DNA of 62,197 nucleotides from positions 1 through 62,197 of the forward strand of contig CAJYHS010000164.1 in NCBI GenBank assembly GCA_913774715.1, read 5' to 3'. Shown here piece after piece: positions 1 through 9,540 of this stretch. The stretch is from an uncultured Siphonobacter sp. GTDB taxonomy: Bacteria > Bacteroidota > Bacteroidia > Cytophagales > Spirosomataceae. The position numbers and the translations under genes are program-made. The number at the start of each line of letters is the position of its first letter. Position 1 is the first letter of the stretch. The notes below the pieces were generated by a model. That model did not search any database. It saw only the letters and a program-made list of their open reading frames with translations, and had not been told where the DNA came from.

Positions 1-1261
1 ATCGCTGGGCTGGGTATTATCAGAAGAGCCTTTCTTCAAAAATGGCGTATCCTTCGTAGAATTTCTGAAAATTCGCGGATCGGTAGGGTTATCAGGGGGG
101 GATGCTACCAAACCTTATAACTGGCTAAATAGCTATTCGATTCAGGTAGGAAAAGGAGCCGTATTTGGTGGCAACAATGATCGTCCGCTAGGTGTTGTGC
201 CCAACAATATCATGGCTAACCGTGGTATTCGCTGGGATGACAACATGAAATACAACGCGGGTATTGATGCTCAGTTCTTCAGAAACCGTCTGTCCATGAC
301 GCTGGATGGGTTCTATGATCACCGTTATAATATGCTGACCGCTTTGACTTCGTCGGTACCGTTAACGGTAGGAGCTACCTTACCCTCCGAAAACTTCTCG
401 ATTGTTAACGGTTTTGGCTTTGAGTTTTCACTGGGTTATTCCGACAAAATCAATAAAGACTGGTCTTACAAAATCAATACCTTCCTGGCCTGGAGTGATA
501 ACAAACGCATTCGGGTGGACGTAGAACGCGGTAAACTGGGTACTTACGAAGATCCGACGGGCCGTTCGACCGACATGGGTCTACAGGGATATGTCTACGA
601 AGGCATGTTCCGGACTCAGGAAGAAGTAGATCAGTATCTGGAGAAAAATCCCGGTTACACCATTTTCGGTGTAGTACCTAAACCTGGAATGCTTTACTAC
701 AAAGACATTCGTGGTCCCAAAGATGCCTCGGGTCAGTTTACGGCACCCGATGGGAAAATCACGAAAGACGTGGATATGGATTACCTGACCCCCAAGGAAA
801 ATAATAACTATACTTTTGGCTTTAACGTCAGTACTACTTATAAGTCCTTTACTCTGGCAGCCGTAATGGGGGGATCCTTCGGCGGACAGGCGATGGTGGA
901 AGGTTCGGCTCGTTCGCGGGCCAGGCCAACGGTTAACCGGCCTTCCTTCTGGGTAGATCACTGGACGCCTGAGAATACGAATGCTGCGTACCCAGATCCT
1001 TTTTACGAAGATTCGTACAATGTGCCCTCGGCATTCTGGTTCAGAAGCTCGTTTAACTTCGCCATGCGAAACCTGAATATCAACTACTCGTTACCCGCCA
1101 GAGTAACCCAGAATATGGGCATCGGTAGCATGAGTGTGTACCTGGTAGCGATCAATCCATTTAATTTTTACAATCCCTACAGTTACAAAACGTATCAGGG
1201 AGCTTACGATTCATACCCTACGATCCGGTCGTTTTCTCTGGGCCTGAATGTTGGTTTTTAA
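1..1261 (+). CDS. SusC/RagA-type TonB-linked outer membrane receptor, C-terminal part
   Basis: The reading frame is open from base 2 with no start in the window, so this is the last 419 or so residues of a protein that normally has about 1000. The residues resemble the C-terminal beta-barrel of SusC-family receptors: alternating aromatic strands, the phrase FLKIRGSVG near the front, and a terminal strand ending SLGLNVGF with the final Phe expected of an outer-membrane barrel. SusC proteins import oligosaccharides or peptides across the outer membrane using TonB energy and are capped by a SusD lipoprotein. The SusD gene follows after 12 bases, so the pair is one operon. The substrate cannot be told from this fragment. 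An ATG at 197 is internal and is not the start. Confidence 0.93.
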   Translation, partial: SLGWVLSEEPFFKNGVSFVEFLKIRGSVGLSGGDATKPYNWLNSYSIQVGKGAVFGGNNDRPLGVVPNNIMANRGIRWDDNMKYNAGIDAQFFRNRLSMTLDGFYDHRYNMLTALTSSVPLTVGATLPSENFSIVNGFGFEFSLGYSDKINKDWSYKINTFLAWSDNKRIRVDVERGKLGTYEDPTGRSTDMGLQGYVYEGMFRTQEEVDQYLEKNPGYTIFGVVPKPGMLYYKDIRGPKDASGQFTAPDGKITKDVDMDYLTPKENNNYTFGFNVSTTYKSFTLAAVMGGSFGGQAMVEGSARSRARPTVNRPSFWVDHWTPENTNAAYPDPFYEDSYNVPSAFWFRSSFNFAMRNLNINYSLPARVTQNMGIGSMSVYLVAINPFNFYNPYSYKTYQGAYDSYPTIRSFSLGLNVGF

Positions 1262-1273
1262 TAGTCGAACGAA

Positions 1274-3034
1274 ATGAAAGGTATACATAAACTCCTATTG
1301 GCGGGCAGTGTAGTAGGTCTGATGACCAGCTGTCAGGACACGCTGGACAAAACAGACCTGGGTTCTACGCCACCAGAACTGATTTACAATGATTCTACGC
1401 TAACAAACCTGAGCCTCAATTACCTCTATGATCAGAATCTACCCAGCTGGGGAGGAACCTGGGGGAACCGCTCGGATTTATCGGATGAATCCTATGGCGA
1501 GAGCAAATATTTTGAAGGAACGATTCAGCCCAACGATGTAGCTGATTTTGGTACGGCTCTGAATAACACCAATAACTATGCTAAAATCCGCCAGCTGAAT
1601 ATGTTTTTGGAAGAAGTAACCCGGGGTAGCATACCGACTTCCAGCAAGAACCGACTCAAAGCTCAGGCTTTGTTTTTCCGGGCCTGGCGGTATTTCGATC
1701 TGGTAAGGCTGTACGGGGGAGTGCCTCTGGTTTTGATTCCTCAGAATGCCGTTGGAGTAGAAGCTAAAGAGGCTACATTCGTGCCTAGAAATTCGACGAC
1801 TGAAACCTATCGCCAGATTGCCGCTGACTTGGATTCGGCCATGCGGTATTTACCTCATACCTGGCCCGCCGCCGAATGGGGACGAATCACGAAGGGAGCG
1901 GCAGCGGCCTTCAAAGCCCGAGTACTGTTATACGCGGCTAGCCCGCAGTTTAACCCTGGCGATGTAGGTAGCAAGTGGCAGGCTGCATATGAGGCAAGTA
2001 CGCAGGCTCAAACCATCTTGACGGCCAGTGGTAGCAAACTTCATGATTCGTTCGACCAGATGTGGTTTCAGGAAGTAAATAACCCAGAAGCTGTTTTCAT
2101 CACGGGCTTTAATACCAATTCTGGTGGTCAGCTTAACAAAAACAACGGGTATGACAACTCGACTCGGCCTTCGTACACGGGCACAGGGGGCGGTTCTAAC
2201 CAGCCTTCCTGGGAAATGGTAAAAGCTTTCCCAATGCTGGACGGAAAGAAACCGGGAGAGTCAGCGAAGTATTCGTATTCAGATACGCTGTTTTATAAAA
2301 ACCGGGATCCACGTTTTGGTAAAACGATTGCTTATAATGGAGCAACCTGGCCCTTGAATGGAAATAACTCGTATCGCCTCTGGACCTATTTTGCCGCAGG
2401 AAAAACAGTTGAGCAAAGAGCCAGCCAGACGGGTTTTTATACTCGAAAAGCCATTAACCCAAGTCTTGGTATTGGTGAAGCTCAATATGCAGGGACGGAC
2501 TGGATGGAAATTCGGTATGCTGAAGTTCTGTTGAACCTGGCTGAAAGTGCCGCCGGAGTTAATCGGATTGATGAAGCTTACACACAGTTAAAAGCCATTC
2601 GGAAACGAGCAGGAATCGAAGCTGGTACGGACGGGAATTATGGATTACAAGCCAATATGACCCGTGCCGAAATGTTTGATGCAATTCTCTATGAACGTCA
2701 GCTTGAATTCGCCTTTGAGGGTAAGCGTTTCTGGGATCTTAGACGTTGGAAGCTTATTGAAAAAACCTTGAATGGAAAACGTAGAAAAGGAGTCATTATC
2801 AATCTGAAGACGACTGGCGTACCTGCTGATTTTGCAACCAATCGTGACAATATCAATCTGGATGAAGCGTATCAGAAATACTTTACGATCACGTTCAAGG
2901 ATATGGACACGCGTTACACGATTAACTGGAGACCTGAGTATTACTTCTTTGCTATTCCGCAACAGGCCATTGATAATAACCCCCAACTGATTCAGAACAA
3001 TACCTGGGGGGGCTCGTTCGACCCGTTGCAGTAA
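1274..3034 (+). CDS. SusD/RagB family nutrient-binding outer membrane lipoprotein
   Basis: 586 residues, a usual length for SusD. The N-terminus is a lipoprotein signal with lipobox GLMTSC around residues 15-20, so the mature protein starts at Cys20 and sits on the outer surface of the outer membrane. Typical SusD landmarks are the TPR-rich N-terminal half (LKAQALFFRAWRYFDLVRLYG near residues 129-149) and the C-terminal AILYERQLEFAFEGKRFWDLRR stretch followed by a poorly conserved tail. SusD binds the glycan and closes the mouth of the SusC barrel encoded immediately upstream. No linked lyase or glycosidase follows within the transcript, because an intrinsic terminator comes next, so this may be a minimal SusCD pair or the end of a locus lying to the left. 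Confidence 0.95.
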   Translation: MKGIHKLLLAGSVVGLMTSCQDTLDKTDLGSTPPELIYNDSTLTNLSLNYLYDQNLPSWGGTWGNRSDLSDESYGESKYFEGTIQPNDVADFGTALNNTNNYAKIRQLNMFLEEVTRGSIPTSSKNRLKAQALFFRAWRYFDLVRLYGGVPLVLIPQNAVGVEAKEATFVPRNSTTETYRQIAADLDSAMRYLPHTWPAAEWGRITKGAAAAFKARVLLYAASPQFNPGDVGSKWQAAYEASTQAQTILTASGSKLHDSFDQMWFQEVNNPEAVFITGFNTNSGGQLNKNNGYDNSTRPSYTGTGGGSNQPSWEMVKAFPMLDGKKPGESAKYSYSDTLFYKNRDPRFGKTIAYNGATWPLNGNNSYRLWTYFAAGKTVEQRASQTGFYTRKAINPSLGIGEAQYAGTDWMEIRYAEVLLNLAESAAGVNRIDEAYTQLKAIRKRAGIEAGTDGNYGLQANMTRAEMFDAILYERQLEFAFEGKRFWDLRRWKLIEKTLNGKRRKGVIINLKTTGVPADFATNRDNINLDEAYQKYFTITFKDMDTRYTINWRPEYYFFAIPQQAIDNNPQLIQNNTWGGSFDPLQ

Positions 3035-3094
3035 GCAAGTAAAGATAGAGGAGACGCTCGTATTAGGGAGTATAACTTCATAGTGATTAATGTC

Positions 3095-3124
3095 AAAAGC
3101 CTTGGATAATTATCCAGGGCTTTT
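3095..3124 (+). terminator. Intrinsic terminator of the SusCD operon
   Basis: The arms AAAAGCC and GGCTTTT enclose a second perfect pair TGGATAA/TTATCCA, separated by one T-G wobble. The hairpin lies 60 bases after the SusD stop and ends in a short T run. Confidence 0.8.
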
Positions 3125-3274
3125 GGTGTTTAATAACCTCATAACTATGGCTAAGGTCCTTAGCAGTAGTCTCTAGTAAGGAGGGGCGATGAACAAATGC
3201 GTTTTATTACAAACAATGTATTACCTTAACCCGGCCCACTGACTTGGGTAAACCGACACCTGAACACTAACGGC

Positions 3275-4210
3275 ATGAAAGCGATTAGCACCGTTCTGCT
3301 CTTACTCTCTAGTATTACCTTGAGTTTCGCTCAGCTCAGCGAATATCAACCTTTTTGGGGACAGTCTGATGACTATCTCGTTTTGCGGAAATGGAAAGAC
3401 GGAACTTCGGAAAAGTACTGGGCCGTACATCCGAAAACGTTGCAAACGATGATTCTGGAAAATGTTACCGTTAAACCGATGACCAGGGACGACGCTCGCA
3501 GTTGGGTAAGCCGAACGCCGTATGGACGGGCCATGTACACCGAACAAACGCGGGATGGAGCTTTGCAGGATGCGGGATTAACTCGTACTCAACCCAATGA
3601 AAAGGGATTTAGTCTGACGATGGATCTATGTCCTTCGCACAAGCCCCTGACCCGGGATGTTTTTGAAGACCTGATAGCAGCATTTGAGCCTGAAGAAAAG
3701 CCCGTACCCATCACCATTACCATCACGGGTTTATGGATGCAAAGCCATGCGGAAGATTTACAGTGGCTGAAAAACCTGGAGAAACGCGGAGATTTGCGGA
3801 TAACGTGGGTGAATCATTCGTTTCATCATCAATACGACCCTAAGTTACCCTTAACGCGGAATTTCCTGCTTTCCAAAGGCACGGATATGGCCAGTGAGAT
3901 ACTACTCAACGAACAGGCCATGATTCAGAATGAATTAACACCTTCGATCTTTTTCCGTTTCCCGGGACTAATTTCCGATAAGTCAATTTTTGATGAAGTT
4001 CTGAATGTGGGATTATTGCCTTTAGGGAGTGATGCCTGGCTGGCGAAAGGGCAGAAAGTGCAGCCCGGAAGTATTGTATTGATTCACCCCAATGGAAATG
4101 AACCCGTCGGTATTACGGACTTCATTAAGCTACTTAAAACCAACGCTAGCTCTATCAAAAAGAAAGACTGGCTGTTGTATGATTTACCAGCCAGTCTTTC
4201 TAAAAATTAA
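3275..4210 (+). CDS. Exported polysaccharide-deacetylase-like (NodB-fold) protein
   Basis: 311 residues with a cleavable signal peptide (MKAISTVLLLLSSITLSFAQ). A NodB-like catalytic half starts near residue 112. It shows SLTMDLCPS in the place of motif 1, NHSFHH (motif 2, metal-binding His pair) near residue 180, FFRFPGL (motif 3) near 228 and SIVLIHPNG (late His motif) near 272. Classical family members have T-F-D-D-G in motif 1. Here the second Asp is Leu, so metal binding and activity may differ. The first 100 residues have no recognised domain. The substrate is unknown; periplasmic carbohydrate deacetylation is the family expectation. The gene is convergent with the next one, and the two stop codons overlap. 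Confidence 0.75.
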   Translation: MKAISTVLLLLSSITLSFAQLSEYQPFWGQSDDYLVLRKWKDGTSEKYWAVHPKTLQTMILENVTVKPMTRDDARSWVSRTPYGRAMYTEQTRDGALQDAGLTRTQPNEKGFSLTMDLCPSHKPLTRDVFEDLIAAFEPEEKPVPITITITGLWMQSHAEDLQWLKNLEKRGDLRITWVNHSFHHQYDPKLPLTRNFLLSKGTDMASEILLNEQAMIQNELTPSIFFRFPGLISDKSIFDEVLNVGLLPLGSDAWLAKGQKVQPGSIVLIHPNGNEPVGITDFIKLLKTNASSIKKKDWLLYDLPASLSKN

Positions 4211-5298
4211 TCGACACTTAAAGCATATACCGCGAAGGAAGCCAGCCAGTGTTCGCCGCCATAGTTACCCCCGGCTACCTGTGGTAAGGTCTTGCTGAGG
4301 TGTTCCTTCGCACTCGCCAGTAGCTTCTTCCGGCGTTTGTCTTTCTCGGGTAAAGCCGAAGCAATGCCCTTCATGCACCAGGCCCGGCTCAAAGCCAGCC
4401 CGTCCAGGTGGACGATGGAGTAATCCGTTCGGTCACTTACGAAGGGTAACTTCATGACATTTTCAAGTCCTTCGGCGGACATGTATTTATCAAACCAGTT
4501 CAGAAATTCTTTGGGTGTAAGTACCCGACGCATTAAATCGCTCACTTCCAGCGACGGGGAAAGAAAGTCCGTGCCGTCAGGTTCCTGAAGGGCCGGAGCA
4601 TTTTTATTAGCGAAGTAATAATCTTTACTACGTTGCACGATTAAAGCTTCAAACGCAGTGTCTTTCACTGAACGGGCATAATCCAGAGCGAAGACTAAGC
4701 CGAATGCGGTATTAGGGTGAACACCCGTGCGGTTGGGATAAGTCTGTTTCGGAAGGAAGTTTTTCCAGAGTGTAAGAACCTTAGCCGTTAAAGGTTTCAG
4801 GTTTTCGTGCCATTGTCTGGCCTGAGGGTCATTCCAGGACTGTAACTCTTCATCCAGCTTTAGTAACCAGGCCCATCCATACGTTCGTTCAAAGCCTTTG
4901 GCAAGTTTATAGGTATCAAAGTACGCAGCTTCCGCCTTCAATTTCTCCGCCTGAAAACTGGAGTTTAATACTTCACGAATGGATTTTTGTTCGCTCAGAT
5001 TCGGATACATTTTCAGCAGACGAACCAGCATCCAATGACCGTGAACCGAAGAATGCCAGTCCAGGCAACCGTAAAACGAGGGGTGTAACTGTTGAGGTGT
5101 CAGGTTCAAATCCGTCTCAAATTCATAGGTATGATTTGGTTTGTTCGGTAATACCTGAGTAATACAATGCAGAGGAAGCTGAACCAGATGGGAAGCTCCC
5201 GCTTCGGTCAGCTTCATGGCTGTACTGTCAAAAAGAACCGTCTGGGCTGAAAGCTGATAACTAAGCAACCCCAGAGCAATGAGGGTAAATTTTTTCAT
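4207..5298 (-). CDS. DUF2891 family exported protein
   Basis: 363 residues with a signal peptide ending in LSYQLSAQ. The mature part matches the DUF2891 pattern: an N-terminal HPSFYGCLDWHSSVHGHW block around residues 72-89, then an all-helical sequence of the alpha/alpha-toroid kind, then a C-terminal GGNYGGEHWLASFAVYAL. The family is common in Proteobacteria and Bacteroidota. Its activity is not established; the fold suggests a carbohydrate-active or glycan-binding enzyme, but that is inference. The 3' end overlaps the convergent deacetylase-like gene by four bases (stop codons on opposite strands share TTAA), leaving no room for a terminator between them. Confidence 0.85.
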   Translation of the reverse strand: MKKFTLIALGLLSYQLSAQTVLFDSTAMKLTEAGASHLVQLPLHCITQVLPNKPNHTYEFETDLNLTPQQLHPSFYGCLDWHSSVHGHWMLVRLLKMYPNLSEQKSIREVLNSSFQAEKLKAEAAYFDTYKLAKGFERTYGWAWLLKLDEELQSWNDPQARQWHENLKPLTAKVLTLWKNFLPKQTYPNRTGVHPNTAFGLVFALDYARSVKDTAFEALIVQRSKDYYFANKNAPALQEPDGTDFLSPSLEVSDLMRRVLTPKEFLNWFDKYMSAEGLENVMKLPFVSDRTDYSIVHLDGLALSRAWCMKGIASALPEKDKRRKKLLASAKEHLSKTLPQVAGGNYGGEHWLASFAVYALSVD

Positions 5299-5385
5299 TA
5301 GGAAAGAATCAATGGGTATACGGTTAAGGATTAATTATCATACAGGCAGAGAAATAATAACTCAGGTTCTGTGCAGGAAAAAGAA

Positions 5386-5413
5386 AAAGCTCAACCCTGA
5401 AGAGTTGAGCTTT
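5386..5413 (-). terminator. Intrinsic terminator after hemF
   Basis: Ten-base perfect arms AAAGCTCAAC/GTTGAGCTTT with an eight-base loop, starting five bases beyond the hemF stop. On the minus strand the hairpin is followed by a T-rich run, as expected for termination of the PBP-hemF transcript. Confidence 0.85.
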
Positions 5414-5417
5414 GGGG

Positions 5418-6326
5418 TTACTCAGAAGCCCAGTCAACGCCCTTGCGTAACCATTGCAGCGTTTTTTCTTCGGCACTACCTGGCTCGGGATGGTGGTCGT
5501 ATTCCCAGCGGGCCAGAGGTGGTAAGCTCATCAGAATAGATTCCGTCCGTCCATTCGTTTCCAGACCAAATTTGGTTCCCCGGTCGTGTACAAGGTTAAA
5601 TTCTACGTAACGTCCCCGGCGTAATAACTGCCAGTCGCGTTGAGCTTCCGTATAGGCTTCGTCTTTGTATCGGGTCATTAAGTTCGTATAGATCGGAGCA
5701 AACGACTCCCCAATAGCTTTCGTAAATTCAAATAAATGCTCTTTGGTCTGGGTTTCAGAAGGTTTAAGATAATCATAAAAGATACCTCCGATGCCCCGCG
5801 TTTCGTCCCGGTGAGGGGAGAAGAAATAATCATCCGCCCAGTTTTTGAACTTGGGATAATACTCTGGCGAGAAACGATCGCAAGCTGATTTTAACTGTTG
5901 GTGAAACCAGTGAGCATCTTCTTCAACGACATAATGAGGTGTTAAATCAATACCGCCGCCAAACCAGCACGTTCCCGTAGAAAGTTCGAAATACCGAACG
6001 TTCATATGAATAATCGGAACATTCGGATTAACCGGATGCTGAACGATGGATACGCCCGTAGCAAAGAATTCAGTACCTTCTTCTACACCCAGTGACGCTC
6101 GCATTTTAGGGTGGATTTCTCCGGAAACCGCCGAAAATCCGACGCCTCCTTTTTCAAGGACGGTCCCATCCGCAATTACTCGCGAGCGACCACCACCGCC
6201 ACCGGGACGTTCCCAGAGGTCTTCCCGGAATTTGGCCAAGCCATCGGCCTGCTCGAGTTCCTTACAAATGTGGTCCTGTAATCCTTTGAAATACTCGGAA
6301 ATTTCCTGCTTATCTATATCGGCCAT
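5418..6326 (-). CDS. hemF: Oxygen-dependent coproporphyrinogen III oxidase
   Basis: 302 residues, the normal HemF length. HemF decarboxylates two propionates of coproporphyrinogen III to give protoporphyrinogen IX in haem synthesis, using O2 and no metal. Recognisable blocks are the Gly-rich RPGGGGGRSRV near residue 40, VEKGGV-type LEKGGVGFSAVSG, IHMNVRYFE, WFGGGIDLTPHY and RGRYVEFNLVHDRGTKFGL, all hallmarks of the family. The Glu, Arg and Asp residues of the active site lie in these. The gene starts 14 bases after the class A PBP stop and is probably co-transcribed with it. Presence of HemF rather than only HemN/HemZ fits an aerobic organism. Confidence 0.97.
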   Translation of the reverse strand: MADIDKQEISEYFKGLQDHICKELEQADGLAKFREDLWERPGGGGGRSRVIADGTVLEKGGVGFSAVSGEIHPKMRASLGVEEGTEFFATGVSIVQHPVNPNVPIIHMNVRYFELSTGTCWFGGGIDLTPHYVVEEDAHWFHQQLKSACDRFSPEYYPKFKNWADDYFFSPHRDETRGIGGIFYDYLKPSETQTKEHLFEFTKAIGESFAPIYTNLMTRYKDEAYTEAQRDWQLLRRGRYVEFNLVHDRGTKFGLETNGRTESILMSLPPLARWEYDHHPEPGSAEEKTLQWLRKGVDWASE

Positions 6327-6340
6327 GCCGGAATCAGTCT

Positions 6341-8950
6341 TTAAAAATTCAGCGAATCAGGTCGAACCTCAATGGAAGGAGGTGCGAACAGGTCATCTAG
6401 TGAATCGTTTTCAAAATAATTAGTAGTGTCACTCTGAATCGGAGCGTAGTATGATTGACAGGATTTGTATTCTTTCGAAATTGTCAGATTCATTTCTTCA
6501 GCCGAAAGGAAAGGCTTCAGCGTATAGGCTCCTGAGTTCAGAATTCGTAACATAAAGTCCTTATAAATCGGAAGAGCGGTCTGAGCCCCTTCGCCTCGTC
6601 GACCTTTGAAGTGAATACTTCGGTCGTCACCCCCGACCCAGACCCCGGTGACAAGATCTGAAGTAACCCCCATGAACCAGCCATCCGAGTAATTCGAAGT
6701 TGTACCTGTTTTACCACCAAAAGAGTCATATAACGTTTGACGGGATATGCCCTTGGGGTTAAATTGCCAGAGTAGGCGAGAAGAAGTTCCTCCGCCTGAA
6801 ACGCCACCCTGAAGCATATTACGCAGCAAAAACGCTGATTCAGGACGAATAACCTGCGTACGGTTCTTGACGGCCTGATCTTTGAAGTCAACAATCACTT
6901 CCCCATCCCGACCTTCAATGCGAAGAATCAACTGGGGTTCAATGCGAAAGCCCCCATTAATGAAAGCAGCATACGCTTCTACCATTTCATACAGCGAAAC
7001 ATCTTCCGATCCAAGTCCAACTGAGGGAACGGCCTGAATCCGACTCTTGATGCCCAGTTTGTGAGCATATTGTGATACGGTATCGGGTGTTACCAGATCG
7101 GTTACCTGAGCCGCTACGGAGTTGATCGAGCGAGCCATGGCTTCGCGTAAGGTCATGTCCCGGTAGGTAAAATAACCCTCAGCGTTTTGCGGTGACCAGC
7201 GTTTTAGTTCGCCCTTTTCTTCATACTCTTTAGTAAAGGGCTGATCTTTGATCGTATAACATGGGCTCAGATCACGAGGTCCGTCAATAGCCGCACAATA
7301 CATGATGGGTTTGAACGTAGACCCGGGCTGACGCTTAGCCTGACGCACGTGATCGTACTTGAAATAATTATAATCCAAGCCGCCGACCCAGGCTTTGATA
7401 TAACCCGTTTGAGGGTCCATGGCCATCATACCTGCCTGAAGCATGCGTTTGTAATACCCGAGGGAATCCAGCGAAGTGAATTCTTCCTGCCTGCGGGTAA
7501 TCTGCGGATCTCCTTCTTTTGCCTTATCATTCCAGGCAAAAACCCGAACGGGGCGTTTAACATTTTTCAGGTAATAACGGATGGAGTCGGGCTGACCAGG
7601 GAAACGTTTGGCCAAAGCTTTATAGGCTTCCGTACGTTTCATGGCCGAATCCAGAAAGTTTGGAATCTCCTGTCCGTTTTCATAAATCCAGGGATTACGC
7701 GAACCCCAGTGATTCTTGAATTCCCGTTGCGTCTGTCGCATATTACCCACTAAGGCTTTAATTGCATCCGACTGCATCCGAGAGTCGATAGTGGTATAAA
7801 TCTTCAGGCCGTCGGTATATAAATCAATACGTTCGTCATTACTTTCAGCCCATTTAGCGACGGCTTCAGCAATGTATTTCTTGAAGTAACCCTCATAGCC
7901 AATGGCTTCTTCTTCCTGAAGAGCTTTCTCCCGATCCGTTCTCACGCCTAAGTCCAGACGGGAAATGGAGTCGGCCTGTGGTTCGGTCAGATACCCGTAC
8001 TTTGCCATTTGGGCTAATACCACATTGCGACGTTCTTTTGAGCGTTCCGGATTCAGAAAAGGATTGTAAGTCGTTGTTGCTTTCTGTAAACCCACCAGTA
8101 CGGCTCCTTCCTGCACACTCAATTCCTGCGGCTGTTTTCCAAAATACACCCGCGAAGCCGTGCGTATGCCATACGTATTGGAGCCAAAATCTACGGTATT
8201 AAAATACATCAGTAGAATTTCGTCCTTCGAGTACTGACGCTCCAGTTTCATGGCCGTTAACCATTCTTTGGATTTGATTATAAAAAGTCCAACGACTGGA
8301 AGGGATCCTAATAAGCCTTTACGGGCAATACCCGTTTTCTTCCGGATTTTGAATAAGTTCTTGGCTACCTGCTGGGTAATGGTCGAGCCACCACCGCGTT
8401 GATTGCCCGTAATGACTCCAAAAGCCACCCGGCCCATGGCAGGCCAGTCAATACCGCCGTGCTCGTAAAAACGAGCATCCTCGGTCGCAATCAGGGCTTC
8501 AACCGTATGCTTAGGAAGTTCATCGAAATTGCGAACAGGGGTTCGGTTCTCCGTGAAAAAGCGACCCATGGGTTTGCCATCAGCCGTATAAATCTCAGAA
8601 GCAACGGCCAGGTTAGGGTTAGCTAATTCTTCTGTGCTGGGAGTTTCGCCAGTAAGATACAGGAAGTTCGTTTCCAGTATGAACCAGTAAGCAATGAGTA
8701 AGATAACTAAATTGAGTCCGAAACCGACGATTCGTCCGGGCCAGGGGTGTTTCCGGCGAAAAGCCCGGTAGGGGGCTCGAACGCGATGAAACCAGAAGTC
8801 AGAAACATTGGTCTCAAGGTTGGTATAGGATTTGCCGAAGATTCGTACCAAAAGCATACGAATCAGGCTCCAGAGCTTCGAAAAAGCCCAGACAAAAGGG
8901 AAAGTAATGACCTTCCAGAGCGTCCTGAAAAAGCCGCGAATTTTTTCCAT
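6341..8950 (-). CDS. Class A penicillin-binding protein (bifunctional transglycosylase/transpeptidase, PBP1A type)
   Basis: 869 residues. A basic cytoplasmic N-terminus of about 70 residues precedes one membrane helix (roughly 75-95). The GT51 glycosyltransferase domain follows with EDARFYEHGGIDW near residue 155 and GGGSTITQQVAKNLF near 187. The transpeptidase domain shows all three penicillin-binding motifs: STFK (nucleophile Ser near 544), SIN in AMARSINSVAAQ, and KTGTTSN near 746. It polymerises glycan strands and cross-links them in the periplasm. The C-terminus ends in an acidic tail. The gene heads a two-gene unit with hemF, a pairing with no obvious functional logic. Confidence 0.96.
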   Translation of the reverse strand: MEKIRGFFRTLWKVITFPFVWAFSKLWSLIRMLLVRIFGKSYTNLETNVSDFWFHRVRAPYRAFRRKHPWPGRIVGFGLNLVILLIAYWFILETNFLYLTGETPSTEELANPNLAVASEIYTADGKPMGRFFTENRTPVRNFDELPKHTVEALIATEDARFYEHGGIDWPAMGRVAFGVITGNQRGGGSTITQQVAKNLFKIRKKTGIARKGLLGSLPVVGLFIIKSKEWLTAMKLERQYSKDEILLMYFNTVDFGSNTYGIRTASRVYFGKQPQELSVQEGAVLVGLQKATTTYNPFLNPERSKERRNVVLAQMAKYGYLTEPQADSISRLDLGVRTDREKALQEEEAIGYEGYFKKYIAEAVAKWAESNDERIDLYTDGLKIYTTIDSRMQSDAIKALVGNMRQTQREFKNHWGSRNPWIYENGQEIPNFLDSAMKRTEAYKALAKRFPGQPDSIRYYLKNVKRPVRVFAWNDKAKEGDPQITRRQEEFTSLDSLGYYKRMLQAGMMAMDPQTGYIKAWVGGLDYNYFKYDHVRQAKRQPGSTFKPIMYCAAIDGPRDLSPCYTIKDQPFTKEYEEKGELKRWSPQNAEGYFTYRDMTLREAMARSINSVAAQVTDLVTPDTVSQYAHKLGIKSRIQAVPSVGLGSEDVSLYEMVEAYAAFINGGFRIEPQLILRIEGRDGEVIVDFKDQAVKNRTQVIRPESAFLLRNMLQGGVSGGGTSSRLLWQFNPKGISRQTLYDSFGGKTGTTSNYSDGWFMGVTSDLVTGVWVGGDDRSIHFKGRRGEGAQTALPIYKDFMLRILNSGAYTLKPFLSAEEMNLTISKEYKSCQSYYAPIQSDTTNYFENDSLDDLFAPPSIEVRPDSLNF

Positions 8951-9014
8951 GCGTGCGTAATATTCCTGCCGAGTGGGCGGATAAGGGCGAAGTTAACACT
9001 TCCCGGCAAAAAGT

Positions 9015-9045
9015 AAGCCCTTCCGATAGTAACTCGAAAGGGCTT
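9015..9045 (-). terminator. Intrinsic terminator between the bacilliredoxin and PBP genes
   Basis: Perfect eight-base arms AAGCCCTT/AAGGGCTT with a partly paired 15-base loop. T-rich sequence flanks both sides, so it could work in either direction. By position it ends the minus-strand transcript of the bacilliredoxin gene, about 35 bases past its stop. Confidence 0.75.
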
Positions 9046-9079
9046 CTTTTATTTTATACAGCCTTTACTGCTGATTTTC

Positions 9080-9520
9080 TTAGGCTTCTGCTGGATTACA
9101 AAATTCATCGAAAACCATTTCCAGGTGTTGAGCAATGATCTCAGCTGGACGACCTTCAATGTGGTGACGCTCTACGAAATGCACCAGTTCACCGTCTTTG
9201 AACAAAGCAATAGCAGGTGAACTTGGGGGATAAGGCAAAGTGAATTCACGAACCTTAGCCGTAGCTTCCATATCTACACCGGCAAAAACCGTATATAAAC
9301 GATCTGGCTTGGCTTGAGAGTTGTTTACGGCATATTTTACGCCAGGACGAGCCGTACGTGCGGAACAACCACAAACCGAGTTAATGAATACCAGCGTAGT
9401 TCCTTCTTCCGCCTCAACCATGGCTTTGTTTACATCTTCAGCCGATTGTAATTCCTGGAAACCACCTTCAGTGATGTCCATACGCATGGGAAGTACGAGT
9501 TCAGCAGGGTACATTGACAT
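9080..9520 (-). CDS. Bacilliredoxin BrxA/BrxB family protein (DUF1094, YphP/YqiW type)
   Basis: 146 residues, the full family length. The Cys-Gly-Cys motif in FINSVCGCSARTARP (Cys near residues 50 and 52) is the active site of bacilliredoxins, and YPPSSPAIALFKDGE supplies the thioredoxin-fold cis-Pro region. In Bacillus these proteins remove bacillithiol from oxidised protein thiols; many Bacteroidota make bacillithiol, so the same role is plausible. The gene is last in line behind sufS, sufE and the DUF59 gene on the same strand, linking thiol redox repair to Fe-S assembly. A second ATG two codons in is an equally possible start. Confidence 0.92.
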   Translation of the reverse strand: MSMYPAELVLPMRMDITEGGFQELQSAEDVNKAMVEAEEGTTLVFINSVCGCSARTARPGVKYAVNNSQAKPDRLYTVFAGVDMEATAKVREFTLPYPPSSPAIALFKDGELVHFVERHHIEGRPAEIIAQHLEMVFDEFCNPAEA

Positions 9521-9540
9521 TGCTTTATTATTTTTTAGTT

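Noticed and set aside
5279-5539. Plus-strand ORF between the DUF2891 gene and hemF
   Set aside because: It runs through the hemF terminator and into the antisense of hemF; no plausible product.
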